From Augochlora pura (Eukaryota > Arthropoda > Insecta > Hymenoptera > Halictidae), in contig NC_135776.1 in assembly GCF_028453695.1 (NCBI RefSeq), forward strand, positions 17,182,663 through 17,246,662: a stretch of DNA of 64,000 nt, read 5' to 3'. A program made the translations under genes and the position numbers. How positions within the stretch are numbered: position 1 is the first letter of the stretch; each line of letters starts with the position of its first letter. The notes under the pieces are model-generated. The model was not told where the DNA came from, made no database searches, and was given only the letters and a program-made list of their open reading frames with translations. This document shows, piece after piece, positions 20,333-33,646 of this stretch.

Positions 20333-23300
20333 AGACAGATCATTGGCCCTCCGTTCGATAATCTCCGCCGCCTGTATCGATCCGAGAATTATCGTTCGCT
20401 GCATAAAATATACATATCCCTGCAAAGGCGGGGCGTCGCATCGGAAAGACGAGTGTGTGCGCACCGAGTCTCACGGTCTGGCCGATTCGGTATCGGTCGA
20501 TTCGCGAATCGGTTCGCTCGTCGACTCGCTCGTCGAAGACAAAAAGAGCGTCGCCTACTCGATTCACCGATTCGATACAGCCGAGGATTTCCAAGCTGCG
20601 AGGGCGAAGCGAAACGGTTGCTGCCGGGCTCGTTACAACCGGGCCCCGTTGACACGTTCGCCTAATCTCTATATTATCCCCGGGGTGGTATCGGACGCCG
20701 TCCGGGACGCCGGCCGACCGGATGCTGTTAGATAGAATTTTTACGAGTGCAGCCCCGGAGCCGGCTCGGACCCGCGCATACCATCGCCTTATGGGCTACA
20801 CGTGCGTGGACCAGCGAAAACGAGATACGCTGTCGTCGACAGCGAGACCCCCCCCTTAAAAACCACGCGCTGCCTCCACGGTGCACCGTAACAAGCCGCG
20901 CCGAATGGTTCGCCGACGATTTATTAAACAACGGGCTCCGATTTTAGAACATTCTCTCTAGAGTATCTGTTTGTGGAATTTCTTGTGTAAATAATTTGTA
21001 TGTTTTCCGGGATGAACGATGTGATCGCGTGTCCATGGACATAATATTGACATAATTAAGATAGATAGAATTAATATGAGCATAATTAATGTAGATGTAA
21101 TTAATGTAAGCAACTGTTTAGTTATGGCAGGAAATTTTGATATACCAATGATAAATTTATTTTTGAATATTGACTTATGAATATGATATAATATATTGTG
21201 AATATAATTTAAGTATAGAATTTATATAAAATAAATATAATAATAATGATAGTAATGATAGAATTGAATTAAATAATAATAGTAATAATATCAGCATAAT
21301 TAATACTGACATAAGTAAGATTTTAAATAGTAATAGCATAAACGGTAATAGCTTTTATAAATAATTATATAGATTGTCAAAGTGTAAATTTGATTCCTTT
21401 TACTTGTTACTTAATTTAATTTCCAAAAGCAAACGACATATAGCGTATCTTTCCAATTTAAATATTAATGAGATAAAATGCTTCTTCACAAATCATTATT
21501 CCATAAAACTTAAATAATAAAATGAATAACTTACGTTATAAAATTGAATAAAACTATCATAGTTACAAGCATCACAGTTAAAGCGTTACTATATTAAATT
21601 CTTCTCATCTATTATTTAATCTAATTTACAAAACATTATTCTTCTAGCTTATGCAAACGAGAACACGTTCTGCACTCGTATTCACTCACTATAATATACT
21701 CCGGTAGCTATTACACGGGATACCCGGCCAACTTACGCAAGTATTTCGCGGCCAACCCGGATGAGTATCGAACAAGTGACAGCTCCAATAGTTTCTATTT
21801 GAGTTCGCCGACTGATTTTTGCCCACGGTCGCCGTTTAAATGTCATGGAAAGTTTAAACGTCTCGAAACTAATGACCCGCGCGATTATTTTCTGGTACCG
21901 TGAAAGTGTGAATAATCAGCCGTGGTTGCGTTTTTTTTTCTCGCGGGACGCGCAATTAACGTTCGCGAGGGAATCGAAGAGCGAACGGTCGTTGCGTCGC
22001 GGGAGCCGTCGAGATATCCTGGACGTGGATGTAATTGAAACAAATTGCGAGAGGACGGGAGGGGGCTCGTTCTTGACCCCGAACCGATCCATTTCCCGTG
22101 GAACGATGGCCTCCGCGGTTTGATCCTAGGCGCCACGTGACCGTGGCAAATGGGCGGAAAGGGGTCATCGATCGAGCCAAAAGTCGAACAGAATAATACT
22201 AAAAAACCTCAAAGAGATAATATTAAAAAATTTTGTTTATAATTTATTAGTAATCTAGAGTCTTTATATTTGCATTAATAATTGAGAAAAACCATGAAAG
22301 TAAACCGCAACAGCTAGAAAATAAGTCACTAAAGACAATGATCTCGTTGGCTTTGCTGCTTCGAGCATTTTACTATTATATCGTCTTGACTTTAACATTA
22401 ATTTATTCAAAGTTCGCGGCGATAAAGGTAAATGTGTATGGTTAATTAGATAAAGGATATTAAACACTTGTTATTTTGACTTTTATGTGGTTTAATTATT
22501 TATCGTGTTGTATTGTTTTGTTGTCGCGAAGTTAGGCATTTATAGAGAACCTAACCTATACGTTCGATGAACTTTAAATTAATTTTGATCAAAAAAGACG
22601 AAACATTTATTTTTGGATCTCAGTGAAAAATTATTCTTTGAACATTCTTCTATATTATTATATCAAGTTTCGTTAATCAAAATTATATCAGTAATTGATA
22701 ATAAAAAATGTTTCAAATAAAATTTGATTAAAGCACAGATTCTAACAAACTGCAGTACAAAATGTTATAATATTATTTTTGCACAAGTTTTTACTCTTCC
22801 CATTCTCTTTAAAAAATTACTAAGACACTTGGTTCGAAAATTAGATAGTTTAAAAAACATGACTTTTGTCTCCAGTTCCCATAGAATCGAAGCACTGTTA
22901 AACCATCGCGATTTCTGAAATACTTCGAAGCCATCGGCCGCCCGGAAATTAATTCGAGGAACAGTTACGTCCTATTCCGATTTCGGAGTACAGTTTCTCT
23001 CGCTGACCAGTTTTCGATGGAAATTTTCACCTGTGCCGTTTTTAATCTTGTTTATCGATCTTTCGCTTCATGATTGGTCTATTCGAATCGTTCTATTAGA
23101 CTCTCACGTTTTTCTGCACAGTGGACAAAAACGACAATTTCACTGTACAAAACACTAAATGCTAATCAATAATTGTGTATTATATGTATTCTATTAATAT
23201 TTTCAAAAAAACATCTTCTTTGATTAAAACAGTGCAGAGAATGCGACGTATTTTAATTTAAAACGCCAGAATAATTTTAAGAGACAATTATAATAGAAAT

Positions 23301-23558
23301 GATATAACAGAATGTTATTTGCATATTATATTTGTGATCACAGGTCCTAAAAATATTTTAACATATTTATGACATATAAAATATTTATAAGTTGTAAGTA
23401 AGCATTAATAGTAAATATTTTAACTTGCAAGTTGTAAATATTTTAATATTTGTTTCTCCCGGATACAAAAATATAATAAGTTCATATGCATAAATTTCAA
23501 CAGTAAATCATAAAAAATATATAAATACCATTGATCATCGAAAGTAATTTTGTATTTT
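20333..23558. other. Non-coding intron stretch
   Basis: GC-rich at 20340-20950 and 21690-22190, AT-rich elsewhere. Open frames in the GC-rich parts overlap on both strands and match no known family. Confidence 0.5.
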
Positions 23559-23590
23559 TAGTTAAAATAGCGTCGAGCGCAAAGGGTTAA
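23559..23590. mobile_element. Terminal fragment of a CCCTTTGC-type TTAA element
   Basis: The end reads aaaatagcgtcgagcgcaaagggTTAA. No matching left end was found nearby. Confidence 0.55.
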
Positions 23591-24089
23591 ATCGCAAGAC
23601 CAGCTCCCCAACCATCGAAGTTTGTTGCACCGTCTCCAGCAAACGTAATCACGAGAAAGTGCGACAATTATATAAATTAATAGTTTAATCGAAATCTCGG
23701 AACGGCGCTTTCGCCCTCCGCGGACTTCGATTTCTACCGTAGGCCGCGACATTGATGAACAATTTACGTCCGATCATCTATAATAACGTAATTTTATGGA
23801 TACCGAGGCGAACTTCGAAATGGCACGGGAATTAAGCAGCGTGTTCGCGACGTGTTATAACGAACGGCTACAAAATTGGAAACGAGAGAAGGAGCAAGAG
23901 AGAGAGAAAGAGAGACATCGATGATGCCGGAATGGGATATAACTGTTCCTGAAATTAGCTTTCTCTCGGCTATTTACACGTGCTCGGCTCGTTCGTGGAT
24001 TCTGCAAATCAGGTGATCGAAGCAGCGCGCGTCTGTTACCGCGTGCCGGCTGAAACGTGTCGATCGGCTCGCAAGATTTATTACTATAG

Positions 24090-24965
24090 TAAATTCTCTG
24101 TAATTGTGTACGAGCTTGTAAACGAGAATGGACAATTTTAGAAGAGAAGATGCGATTGTCGTAGCTATACGGCGCGCTTTTGTAGGTGTCGATTGTTGAG
24201 GTTATGTCGTTGTCTTGTCTCTCTAATTGTCCTTCGGCTTGTGAACAGGACAGCTTGTAAAGGGACAGTATTGGAAGAGAAGTTACGATTATTCCAGCCA
24301 CGCAGTGTGCTTTTTATAGTTGTCGATTGTCAAGGTTATATTGTTGTCTTGATTCTCTAATTGTCCTTCGGCTTGTAAATAAAAATGGACAATTTTAGAA
24401 GAGGAGCTATGATTATTCCAGCCAAGTAGCGCGTTTTTATAGTAGTCGATTGTTAAAGTTATGTCAAGATTATATTATTGTCCTATCTCTCTAATTGTCC
24501 TACGGCTTGCAAATAAAAATGGACAATTCTAGAAGAGGAGCTATGATTATTCCAGCCAAGTAGCGCGTTTTTATAGTAGTCGACTGTCAAGGTAAAATTA
24601 ATATCTTGTCTCTCTAAATGTCCGCCGACTTATAAACAAAAAGGGAATGTTTTGGAAGAGAAACTATAATTATTCTAGCCAAGCAACGCGTTTTTGTAGC
24701 CGCCGATTATCAAGCTTATATTATAATGTCTTGTCTCCTCTAATTGTCCTTCAGCTTGTACACAATTATAGATAGTCTTAAAAAAGGAATTACGATTACT
24801 CCAGCCACGCAGCACATTTTCATAGTCGCCAATTCTCAAGGTTATATCACTAACTATACATAAATATTGTCGACTGTCAATAACTACAATAACAAGCTCC
24901 ACGCATCGAATAATAGTATCTCCTCTTCCGTAACAGTCCAGCTTTGCCAACAAGCTTGAAAACAA
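24090..24965. repeat. About 125-133-bp tandem repeat, six to seven units
   Basis: Units recur near 24113, 24237, 24371, 24504, 24629, 24754 and 24950 at the gcttgtaaa segment. Each carries ctctctaattgtcc and then ggacaatttta, which are inverted relative to each other. The middle units (24300-24600) are the most alike; outer ones have diverged. Confidence 0.9.
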
Positions 24966-25021
24966 CCAGAGAAAATCTAAAATACCCCGACAGATATATC
25001 ACACTCGTTAAAGCTTCGCCA

Positions 25022-25090
25022 CTTTGCAAAATAATAAATAAATAATAAATAAATAATAAATAAATAATAAATAAATAATAAATAAATTAT
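25022..25090. repeat. 12-bp microsatellite-like repeat
   Basis: The unit aataataaataa repeats five to six times. Confidence 0.9.
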
Positions 25091-26774
25091 TAATCTCGCG
25101 AACAATCCTCTCGAACAAGCGAAAAGCGATGTTTCGATTTCAAAATTCACTTAAACTCCGTGAAGCTGTTTTCGTAATCGGTCGAAGAAGCGAGCAGAAA
25201 GTAAATTGATTAAACGCTCGAGCAGCCTCGAGGTTATGTCGAGGTACCGCGAAGCGGACAGGTTATTGCCACTCGAGAACCGAAAGTAGACATCCTCAAC
25301 AAAAACCTGGACATCCTCTACTCTTATTTGCGATTCTTCCCAACCCGCTTTTTACCGTATACTGTATCGGATGATTGACTGTTCGGGCCGCGTCGTCCGG
25401 GCGACATCTAATTTACACAAGGTCTCACACGAGGAAATATTTCTCGGCCGGACAAATACGCGACACCCAATTAACATGTTACGAACCGTTAGGTCACCGT
25501 TGTGTACAGGCTTTTCATATGCAAACCGGGCTGCGGCGTTGAAGGCCCCGCTCGCGCCATTGGCCCCGGAAAAATCGAGCATCTTTTCAAATGCAAACAA
25601 GATGCCGCGCGGCTCTACATTCAGCCGTGCCCGGGAAGACCGCGGGAGAGCGGAGGCAGAAATTCAGTTCGATTCTTTATTATGCGACTTAATAAACACA
25701 CCGGTGCTATTCAACGTGTTACGACGGTGCTCTCTAAGGTCGACCTGCTCGACGCAATTGGCTACGGATCGGTTGCGCGTAGTCGCGGTAATTATTTCTT
25801 GAATAATTTCTCACAGACACGTGGAATAAACAACGCGTCTTCTGAACGAATTCAGAATTTATTTAAGTGCCTCGGTGACTTTTTAAAGACAATTGGAAGA
25901 TTCGTGGAAAAATATCAGGGCGTTCTAGAAGTTCTTTTTTTGATGCGCAGTCAATAGACGATATTTCTTGTTTAAGGTTAATTTGTTCCATTAATTTATT
26001 CTATTTCTCAGGAAGCCTCTTTAAAACACAGTTGAGACTGTACAGTTGGTTTAGAAGAATTGCAATATTATTATTTTCTTGTTGAATAAAAAACATCTTT
26101 TGTCAGCATTTGGTGTTGCAATTTTTTAAAATCTGTGCACTGAACAATTTTTATTCAAAATAGATTTTATTATCAATTACTAGGCAGTTGGTATGTTAAT
26201 TATATGAAGATACGACGCATAAAAATCTGTTATGTAATGTAAATGCACTGTACACAAATATGTGACACATGTATCAATGTGATACGAAATATCTCAATAT
26301 AAGATATATTATAATAAATAAATATATCAATATAAGATATATTATAATAGACAGATGTGTCAACATAATATACATATATATCGAATACCTGACAATACAT
26401 ATAAATACATATGTAAATCCATATAAAAACAGTTAACACACATTATACTACATGCACGTGTTTCGAGACCTCTGGGAATTACTTTTCGGTTCTCTTTCCA
26501 TTGCTTAGGTAAAAGACCCTAAAGACTCGATAAAAAATAAAGTCTCTAAATTCCGAATATATTATAAGAATACTAATTGTCCGATCATCCTCGCGTCGCA
26601 CGAACGACTGGTTGTCGTCACGCGGCACGAGCGACAACAGTCGTGTCCGACTCAGCGGCCGGAGCCGGTAGCAACCGGATTTCTCCCGACGATTACGAAT
26701 TAATCAGCCGTTCCGAGTTCCAGCGGGCTCGTGTCCGGCCCGTTTTTACCATTTCCTGTGAAATTAACAGCCGC

Positions 26775-26812
<38 letters not shown>

Positions 26813-27688
26813 GCGGCCCCCATCTAATTGCAAGACAGCGCGGCGCCGCGCGCGCTTGTCGGCCTCTTCACGCCGCGTTACACGCATTCTCCACGGTTGT
26901 TGCCCGGCACGGGGACGGATGCGCCGCGTTTAAAACGCCGATGCAGCCGCGTGACAGACGCTTATAACGACTTCTTTATCCCCGAGAAATCCCGATTAAC
27001 CCGTCGGGACGGGAACCACTACACAACGATCAGCGTTACGAGCGCCGAGTTGCGCGCGGACACTTTCGCGGCTACTACCCTCCGCGATCGAATCTGCTCG
27101 ATCGAGTCGCTTTCCAATCGCTGAATGCCGAAAGACTCCATGGAGAGATCTAAGAGTAGATCTAAAAGTATCAAAACGTTCCCTGGGTTTGTTAACTTTA
27201 AGTACTGTTGAAGTGGTGCTCGAGCTGTGATTTTTATTAATTTGTTGATGAAACGAGGGGATCGAGTGCAAAACGTGAATTTGCAAGATTTGGTGATTTT
27301 GATGTATTAAGTTTAAGTTGTTTGAATTAATAAAAGATTATTTCCTTATTAAGGGAGATTATACGAATTTTTATTAACGTGGAGGTACTTTTGGAGATTG
27401 CAATTAGTGCTGACAATTTTTATTTTGCATTGATATCCGCTGTTTAGCTATGAAACACCGCAGCTACTCGAGGGCAACGAGTTATTAATAATATATATTA
27501 ACAATATTGAATTCTATTATTATTATACTGTATTGTTAATATTATACTATATATTAATAATATATATTGTTAATAATATTGACACTTTCATCTCAATAAT
27601 AGACAAAAAAATCATTGATAAAAAGCCGATTTATGAACTACCAGTTAATAAAGTGTTAAATACATTTTCATTTCGCATCAAAACAGCA
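25091..27688. other. Non-coding intron stretch
   Basis: GC-rich at 25180-25800 and 26570-27160, with a GA microsatellite at 26776-26807. AT-rich at 25960-26460, with a duplicated segment (tcaatataagatatattata) near 26295 and 26328. A short region near 27600-27661 shares ataaatcggctttttatc, on the minus strand, with 19480-19530. No gene. Confidence 0.5.
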
Positions 27689-27986
27689 TTAACCCTTTCG
27701 CTACGGAGCGTATTACTGTGTAATTGACACTGAGTTACGGAGTGCTACCTAAAGTTTACAATGATATTTATTATATTTAGTAATATCATTTTACTATCTA
27801 AAATATAAAAATTTATAATCACAATTTATTTTTTTAAATATTATAGTCAACTATTTGTCGATTAACAAGAGTATCTTATGTAAGGTATGAAATAAAAGTA
27901 TACATATGGTATGAACGTATACAAATTCATATATAAATGGTAATTCCTCGAGGGCGTATATACACCCCTTGGAGCGAAAGGGTTGA
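27689..27986. mobile_element. TTAA element E1, CCCTTTCGC family (298 bp)
   Basis: The ends are TTAACCCTTTCGCTACGGAG and CTTGGAGCGAAAGGGTTGA. The interior (tgtcgattaacaagagtatc) matches the reverse complement of the 44368 copy. Confidence 0.8.
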
Positions 27987-29969
27987 AATGTCATTCGCAT
28001 AATCAACATCGAAAATAATCATACCACTAAATATACCATACTATCATTTTGTTAATAAGAAAACAATTCGGTCCATACAATACTAAAAATCATTTATCAT
28101 CTTGCTCTAACCTAAAACGAAATCAGCCTCGCAAATTCAATTCCTCCATCGATTCCTCCAATCGATATTAGATCTACCAAAACGATCCACAAATCTCGTT
28201 CTCATCTGGTCCGTGAAACCGGCTCGCAAGATTCCCACGGTGGGCCAGGAAGAAGCGGCAGCAGGAAAAACGATCGCGCGACCGCGCCGGGGCCTGATGG
28301 TGTCGCGGACAAATAAAACAAACCGCATCGCGTTACACGCTTTTCTCCGCGGCATCACGGCTTAACGACGCGCCCGGGCGGGCCCTCCCCCCTTCGCGGA
28401 GCCAGCACCGAGGAGTCTCGCTCTAATTTACGATGTTGAATGTGCACCAGCCATTTTCATTAAGCCCGTTTGCCCACGGTAGTCAAGGAGTCGGAGAGAC
28501 ACACGAGGGGAGGGGTCAGAGGCCACATAATGTGACATCCTGCCGTCAAACTCTCATCTGCCCGGCGTATTACCATATGCGCCACTTCTCTCCGCCTCTT
28601 CTGCACGCTTCTCTTCCTCTTTTCGCCCAGTGGCTCTCATGCGGGCCCGCCCCGCGTTTCTCGCCGCTTACTTCGATTGCCACTACAGCGGGATGCTTCG
28701 AGTCTACCCCCTCTTTTTCTTTATTTTTCGGTCTTTTATTCTTTATCGTTCTTCCTTAGGATTTAATAATTCTTTGATCCATTTTAAAGTTTAAATGTTG
28801 TTTAAATATATTAGTTTGAATGTAAAAATAGTTTAAATAAATATAGTTTGAATATAGCTTAGATATTCGTGACACTATAATATAGTTTATTTTTACGGGA
28901 TGCTTCGAGTTTCCCCCTTCTCTTTTTCTTTCTTTTTCAGGCTTTTCTCTTTATCTTTCTGCATTTCTTTCTCTCCCTCTTTTTCTCCATTTTTTTCTCT
29001 CTCTCTTTATCTGTACCTTCTTCTCTTTTTCTCTCTTTCCTTCTCTCTGTGTCTATTTTCTTCTCTCTTGCTCTCTCACCCCCTTTCTCTGTCCCTTTCC
29101 TGTACGCTTTCTCCCTTTCCTCTACGCTTTCTTTCTGTCTCTCCCTCTCTCTCTCCTTTTCTCGCTTTATTTCACTCTCTTCTCTCTCTCTCTCTTTCGC
29201 CCCTTTTATCTCTCTCTCTCTTTCTTAATTTCCTCTCTCTGCCGCGGATCGACCTCAAAGCCCTCGTCTTCCAACCCTCGCCAACCCGGCTTCGCTTTCG
29301 TTCGCGCTCCTTAGAGTAGTTAATTATCGTTAACAATTTACTGAGAATCAAGGAGATCACTCGTTTACAGAATCTTCAGAGTGTCAATCGACGCTGAAAG
29401 CAGAAGTCAACGAGGAGGAAATCCGCACACAGCTATTTTATACTCTTCCTCTGGTGTTCGCTAAACATAACCTCTTGTCGTAACATTTTCTTCATAGTCA
29501 CAAAAGCACCTAATCGATTGTAATAATTTCTTAGAAGAAAAAATAAAATTTATATTTTTTATTTATATTCTATAGAATGTATTTACTGTTAATTATTCCG
29601 TGTCTACATTTACTAGAATGATTAAATATTGATTGCGAGAGGACAGAATTTTATAATAACTTAAAAGAACGGAATAACAGTCATACTTAACAGGATATTA
29701 ACGGTCAATATCTACTGTATAAAAACAGGTTCGACTGTATTTAAATGAAACTTAGTTATGGTAAATTAAACTCAGTTATATAAACTTGATATTTTTCACT
29801 GTTTGAACTCTCAATTAGAACTTCTTTATTTAATCGAAAGAACATGTAAAATATTTCCCTTCTCTATGAGAAGTCTCTTTGTTTAACTAACTTGATTCAA
29901 CTTGGTAAAAACCGATGACGATCAGAAACGATAAATTATCGCATGTTTTCACGATTCAAGCATATCAGA
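27987..29969. other. Non-coding intron stretch with a pyrimidine-rich tract
   Basis: GC-rich at 28130-28720. A pyrimidine-rich (CT) tract from about 28908 to 29245 produces a low-complexity S/F/L frame that is not a gene. AT-rich after 29450. Confidence 0.55.
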
Positions 29970-30377
29970 TTAACCCTTTGCACTATCCCTCCCTTCCACT
30001 ATTATCCACTGAATATATTCACGTACGTATTCTCTGTTCTCAAAAATCAATTCTCATATATAACTATGCATATATAATAAAGTTTTTAGTTACTATGGGT
30101 TACTATGGGTTTTTAGTTACTATACTATACTTTACTAAAATTAAAGTTTTAGTTACTATGGGGAATTAATTTACTATAGTGCAACTTTTTGAGAAATATA
30201 TAATTATATACCTCAATAATTGTACCATACTCTGATTTTTTCACAAAATAATACATTTCTCAAAAAGTTGCACTATAGTAAATTAATTCCCCATAGTAAC
30301 TAAAACTTTAATATCCAGTGATACAGATTAGAATCACGATGTCCCCTGAGGGGAGACACCGTAGTGCAAAGGGTTAA
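29970..30377. mobile_element. TTAA element G with a 58-bp perfect hairpin (408 bp)
   Basis: The ends are TTAACCCTTTGCACTA and TAGTGCAAAGGGTTAA (16-base perfect inverted termini). Inside, 30140-30197 and 30255-30312 are exact reverse complements, separated by 57 bases. A short direct repeat (gttactatgggt) precedes the left arm. Confidence 0.85.
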
Positions 30378-30421
30378 AATTTGGTACACCCTGTATACGC
30401 GTTTCCTAGGCAAAGGGTTAA

Positions 30422-31938
30422 TCAAAGGGCGCGATAATTGGGTCACCAGCTCGAATCCACCGTCGTCCTCTCGATCAGCAGCGCTCGAGAACGCGCTTCG
30501 CGGTGCCGCGCCCCGCTTTCGATAACGCGTTTATAATCGTCGCTAGTTTACCCAAGATATTATGCCGGCCTGCCGGAAGTAAAAGAATTTATCGGGTGAT
30601 TCATTTCGATCGACGCGCACGCACCGTCTCTGTCCCGGTCGCCGTCGATTCGTACGCGCATGCAGAACGCGTGCGAGAATAATGGCGACGCGCGTAAGAC
30701 GCCGCGGGCCGAACACGCGCGCGCGCTCGCCCGCTCTTTGTTGTCCGTTTGTTGCACGGAGGACGCATGCGACTCGCGTAATTACCGGCGCGACCGACGC
30801 ACAATGGCCCGGAGGCTGGCAGCGGTTTTTTACGCGGCGTCTGGGAAAAAGGGAGAGCCCGGGAAACCGGCGGTTTTCCGTGAAACGGAGAACGGAAAGC
30901 CTGGTGGGAAAATAGAAAAGCCGATTGTTCGGAGCGACGTTCCCGGGGCGGCCGTGAAAATTCAGGTGAAATGTCTCGTGGGAGAAAGCGCGTCCGGATT
31001 GAACGCGATCCGAATTCTCTCTTGGAGGAGAGAGGCTCTCTCTCTCTCTCTCTCTCTCTGTGGTTTGGGAATTCGAGGAAGAAATGGTCAATTCTTTATA
31101 ACAAAATTAAAGGATATTCAACTCTTTGTGGTTGTATTGTGTTTATATATTGTAGTTACGATGGTCGAAATTAATTTCCATTGAAGGAATATTAATATAG
31201 TATATGCAAGAATAAGAAAGAGAAGCAGAATTTATTAATACTTTGTTCCGTTTTAAAAATTTCAATTTAGTTTAAATATAACTTTGATCCTTTTTTAAAA
31301 TTTCAATGTGGTTTAAATATATAGTTTGAATATCAAAATAGTTCAAATAAATATAGTTTAGTGACACCACAATATACCTTATTTTCACATAAAACTGAAA
31401 AATATAATGCGACTAATATACATATATATATTTTTATACCAAAATTGAATTTTTTTATACATCCTACAATTTTTATTATAATATATACTTGAACCAATAA
31501 ACAATATTTTCTGTCAAATCATTTACACGTTTAAAGAATAAATACTTAGAAATATTTTCCATTCCTCATGGAATAATTATGAAAAATAAAAAATATTAGC
31601 AGTACACTGACAAACGTATATTAAAATACGTCTGTAAATGTACATTGACACACACGTGTGTCCAAATGTGTATCAAAATACACGGATTTCGATACACGTG
31701 TTCACGTTTGTTAGAAATGACACGAATCTACACAGTAAATGTATATTATTGTGTGCACACGTTACGTGTACTTTATATGTATATTATTGTGTGCACACGT
31801 TATGTGTGCTTTATACGCACGTTATGTATACATTATGTATGCACGTATATTAAGCACACGTGTGCACGTGAGAATGCGATGCACGTGAAACAGAGGTCAC
31901 TAAGTTATTTCTCACAGTGCAAAGTCTCGAGACAAAAC
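30422..31938. other. Non-coding intron stretch
   Basis: GC-rich and CpG-dense from 30430 to 31080 with a TC microsatellite (31036-31060), then AT-rich. CACACGTGTG-like and TATGTATA repeats occur at 31640-31870. No gene. Confidence 0.5.
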
Positions 31939-32268
31939 ATCGAAAAGCTACGCAACCAATACTATTTTTACTTTAAACAAGAATCTTTAATAAACAATTT
32001 TCACTTAAAACACAGTTTCAAGAACGTTAAATCTTTTTTGCTCTGACTCGACAACTTCATTACACATGATTGCATATTACAATAATTGTAATTATACATA
32101 TTACAATAATCGAAAAGCTACGCAACCAATACTATTTTTACTTTAAACAACAATCTTTAATAAACAATTTTCACTTGAAACACAGTTTCAAGAACGTTAA
32201 ATCTTTTTTGATCTGGCTCGACAACTTCATTACATATGATTGCATATTACAATAATTGTAATATATGT
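31939..32268. repeat. 170-bp tandem duplication
   Basis: The second copy starts at 32109. The two share long runs such as atcgaaaagctacgcaacca and cagtttcaagaacgttaaat with only a few differences, so the duplication is fairly recent. Confidence 0.92.
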
Positions 32269-33439
32269 AACATATATTATCATCGTATATATATATACAT
32301 ATATATACATGTATATGAATTTATTTCTCTTCCTTTAATTCTTTGGAAACTTCTTACTATAACGACTATATTATCTAATATTATTATTTTTACATAATGC
32401 AATATTAAATATATATAACATTACATAATATAATAATAATACAATTGTAACATAATACACATATAATAATACAATATATAAATACGTCACATAATAATCA
32501 TATTACGTGATTAAATGTTATATATAACGTAAAATATCAACCAAAAATTCTCGAATACAGAACCAAAGTGAAAAGTCAATTTTAATAAACAATCGAAGGA
32601 AGTTGCGAGCCGCTGGCCACCGCTAACGACCATCGGACGCAACAGTTGTCTAAAAGTCGGCGCGCCGAGCGGTCCAATTTTTCCTTTTCATTGTACCAGC
32701 ACCCGAACATCGAGTTCATTCCGGTTCGCAGCGAAACGAGCGCGGATGAGTCGCGACGCCGCGCGACCATCTGCGGTGATTAGTCACGTCCCGATCTATC
32801 ATAGAAAGAAGACGGTCGGTGAGTAACGCCTCGATCCTCCGAATAACAGTAATCAAAGTCGATAGCGGTCTCACGGCGCTGGTTTCTACAAATGCGTTCG
32901 TATGCCGGTTCGGAATTTATTTATCGCTCGCGGAGATTGCGCGCGGGAACGCTGTTACCGCGAACGACGATCGTATACAGATGTTGTAGGTAATGTACAG
33001 AGGATGTAATATAGGTATATAGTATAGGCGATGTGATCAGATTTAAAATAAGGATTTTATTGCAGATTTAAAATAAGGATTTAATTGCGGATTTAAAATA
33101 AGAAGGAAAATTCAATTATTTCGCTTAAAAATACAAGTTCATTCAATTAGACAAATCAATTTTGACAATGCCTTTCTTTCAAGGCTTCATTTTAATATAC
33201 TGTATATAACAGAAAAATCGTGCTTGTGACGCTTGCTATTTTTGGAAATAATTTAATATAAAATATTTCTGAAACGCGCGCTTCATTCATTCTCAAACTG
33301 TAATAAAAAGGAAACTAAATAATTAATCGGTGCAATTTTCTTACTAAATTAAAGGTGGATGTCCAAACAGTAAGAAAACAATATAATTCAATTACTTCGA
33401 ACACGTTGATAAAACAGAAGAATGTGCTAAGACCATCTA
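32269..33439. other. Non-coding intron stretch
   Basis: AT-rich except for a GC-rich part at 32590-32960. Two to three short repeats of gatttaaaataaggattt lie at 33040-33100. No gene. Confidence 0.5.
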
Positions 33440-33646
33440 TTAACCCTTTGCCCTCGAGTGGCACCTCTGCCATTAAAATTGTTGTAACACAACAAACAAA
33501 ATTGTTGTTTCATAATTATTTTTATAGATATCGTCAAATTGTCGAATATGCATAGAATGAATTTTGTTATATAAAATAGAAATACTGGAAGCCAGAAAAA
33601 TTATTACATATTTGCAGTTGTGATGGCTTCGAGTGCAAAGGGTTAA
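33440..33646. mobile_element. Complete CCCTTTGC-type TTAA element (207 bp)
   Basis: The ends are TTAACCCTTTGCCCTCGAG and CTTCGAGTGCAAAGGGTTAA. It is homologous to the partial element at 1063-1235 and carries gtggcacctct next to the left end. Confidence 0.85.
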
